7,490 nt of DNA from Candidatus Eiseniibacteriota bacterium (GTDB taxonomy: Bacteria; Eisenbacteria; RBG-16-71-46). Below, one piece after another: positions 6,221 to 7,490 of the stretch. Below the pieces are notes generated by a model. That model was given only the letters and a program-made list of their open reading frames with translations, made no database searches and was not told the origin of the DNA. The stretch lies in the NCBI GenBank assembly GCA_005893365.1, contig VBPB01000216.1, positions 1 through 7,490 of the forward strand, in the 5' to 3' direction. How positions within the stretch are numbered: the stretch's first letter is position 1; each line of letters begins with the position of its first letter. Made by a program: the position numbers and the translations under genes.

Positions 6221-7486
6221 GAGCACGATGCGCCGCGTCTTAGGCGGCGCGCCCGGGCTCGCCAGCCTGAGCCAGTAGGCGCCGGCGCGGACCGGCGAGC
6301 CGCGATCATCGCGGCCGTCCCAGCGCAGCGGGTGCTCGAGCCCGTCGCCGACGCCGCTCGCCAGGTTGCGCACGCGCCGGCCGCCAAGATCCAGGGCCTC
6401 GAGCCGCCAGGGCTTTCCGGCCGGGGCGACGAACCGGACCTCCACCGGACCGCGGGCGGGGACCGGCGCCACCGCGAGGGCCATGGCCCGCGGCCCGGGC
6501 GGCGCCACGGCGGCCGGCGAGGCGAGATACCACGGGGTCGCGGTCGCGTCGTGGTGCATGAAATCGAGCAGCAGGTTCGAGACCTTGACACGCGCTCCCG
6601 TCGCCGGGTGGGTACCATCGCTTGACTGGAAGTCGGAGCAGACCCAGGTGAGTCCGTCCCCGCCGCGCGGGTTGACGCCATCCGCCCAGAGATAGGGGCC
6701 CCAGGCGAGCCAGGGCGCTTCGACCGGGCCTTGCGCCGGGTCGTAGCGCAGGCTATCGACCCCGTCGATCTGGGCCTCGACCAGCCACTTGACCGCGAAT
6801 CCCGACTCGTAGGCGTAGGGCTCCGGATTGAGGGTGCTGGTGGCATAGCCGGCATAGATCCGGCTCGACAGGTAGATGATGCGGGTCTCGGGCAGGAGGC
6901 TCTTGACCACGCGCACCACCGAGCCCAGATCCTGCATGAGCGTGGTGGTCGCCGCTGGGAAGCCGGTGGATGGGTTGGCGTTGGCCTCCTTGAGCCACAC
7001 GACCTGCACCTGACTGGGCGATGAGCGGCGGGCCCTAAGCCGCGTCCGCACGGTGTCCCAGTAGGCGGCACCCGGGTTCTTGATCAGGCTCGCCGTCTGG
7101 CCGCCGAGCGCGCAATCGACCACCAGCACGCTCGGGTCGCGTGAGGGATCGGCGGCCGCGGCCGGGACGAACGTGGAGAACTCCTGCGTCGTGTTGCTCA
7201 TCCCGATCGAGATCAGGACGATCCTCCCGTTCGCGTCGGCGTTCCCGAAGGTGTCGAGCGGGGCCATGGCGTGGGCGATCGAGACCCCGGCGGCATCGTG
7301 GGCGGGCGGTCGCACGTTGGTCCCGCCGGGGTAGAGCCCGCCCTGGACGCCGTGATAGAAGCCGGCGCCGAGGTCGGTGAGCGGGATCATGCCGGTCTGC
7401 GTGCCGTTGCAGTTGCTGGCGGGCGCCGCGCCGGGAACGAGCATCGCCAGGATCAGCCAGACCAGGGACGCCAGCCGTGGGTTCAT
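6206..7486 (-). CDS. Secreted SGNH/GDSL-like hydrolase with C-terminal FlgD-like Ig domain
   Basis: 426 residues. Signal peptide at 1-24 (MNPRLASLVWLILAML, cleavage near APAS). The central domain fits an SGNH-type esterase fold: hydrophobic strand then ISIGMSN (93-98; candidate nucleophile Ser97), a Gly block DCALGGQTA (124-132), an Asn-containing KEANANPS (166-173), and DGTHPATGARV (290-300), giving the Asp290/His293 pair typical of block V. Residues about 338-426 form a FlgD-like Ig domain, with RLEALDLGGRRVRNL and WDGRDDRGSPVRAGAYWLRL, seen at the ends of many exported or surface proteins. The start is the ATG at 7486; its upstream region is cut off 4 nt later, so a longer N-terminus cannot be excluded, but the signal peptide supports this start. 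The substrate is unknown; an ester on a carbohydrate or other extracellular polymer is plausible. No link to the thiamin operon beyond convergence. Confidence 0.8.
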   Translation of the reverse strand: MNPRLASLVWLILAMLVPGAAPASNCNGTQTGMIPLTDLGAGFYHGVQGGLYPGGTNVRPPAHDAAGVSIAHAMAPLDTFGNADANGRIVLISIGMSNTTQEFSTFVPAAAADPSRDPSVLVVDCALGGQTASLIKNPGAAYWDTVRTRLRARRSSPSQVQVVWLKEANANPSTGFPAATTTLMQDLGSVVRVVKSLLPETRIIYLSSRIYAGYATSTLNPEPYAYESGFAVKWLVEAQIDGVDSLRYDPAQGPVEAPWLAWGPYLWADGVNPRGGDGLTWVCSDFQSSDGTHPATGARVKVSNLLLDFMHHDATATPWYLASPAAVAPPGPRAMALAVAPVPARGPVEVRFVAPAGKPWRLEALDLGGRRVRNLASGVGDGLEHPLRWDGRDDRGSPVRAGAYWLRLASPGAPPKTRRIVLLAGR

Positions 7487-7490
7487 CGCA

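Overview
This is a very GC-rich window (roughly 70% by eye) with third-position G/C codon bias. It comes from a bacterium with an outer membrane: it encodes a TonB-dependent receptor and secreted proteins with cleavable signal peptides. One secreted hydrolase ends in a FlgD-like Ig domain of the kind found at the C-terminus of many exported proteins in FCB-group and related lineages (for example Candidatus Eisenbacteria). That placement is an inference from style and composition, not a proof.

Layout: (1) positions 1-245, minus strand: the N-terminal part of a small-Cys secreted protein of unknown function, running off the left edge. (2) 246-558: a divergent intergenic region rich in GC hairpins. 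(3) 559-2088, plus strand: a polytopic GT-C-type membrane glycosyltransferase-like protein, followed by a 9-bp GC hairpin. (4) 2148-2385: a regulatory leader with a weak candidate promoter, a clear TPP (thiamin pyrophosphate) riboswitch, a Rho-independent terminator with a T-rich tract, and an alternative antiterminator pairing. (5) 2386-3837, plus: a sodium:solute symporter (SSS) family permease. (6) 3834-6126, plus: a TonB-dependent outer-membrane receptor whose start overlaps the permease stop (ATGA). Its reading frame is broken by a shift near 5470. (7) 6127-6220: a convergent intergenic region with hairpins. (8) 6206-7486, minus: a secreted SGNH/GDSL-like hydrolase with a C-terminal FlgD-like domain.

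The most informative unit is parts 4-6. The riboswitch is expected to shut off a two-gene operon when intracellular TPP is high. The operon encodes an outer-membrane receptor and an inner-membrane Na+-coupled permease, so it reads as a trans-envelope uptake route for thiamin or a thiamin precursor. The flanking genes (glycosyltransferase-like protein, secreted proteins) show no visible functional tie to it. No tRNA, rRNA, CRISPR array, transposase or IS end was seen.
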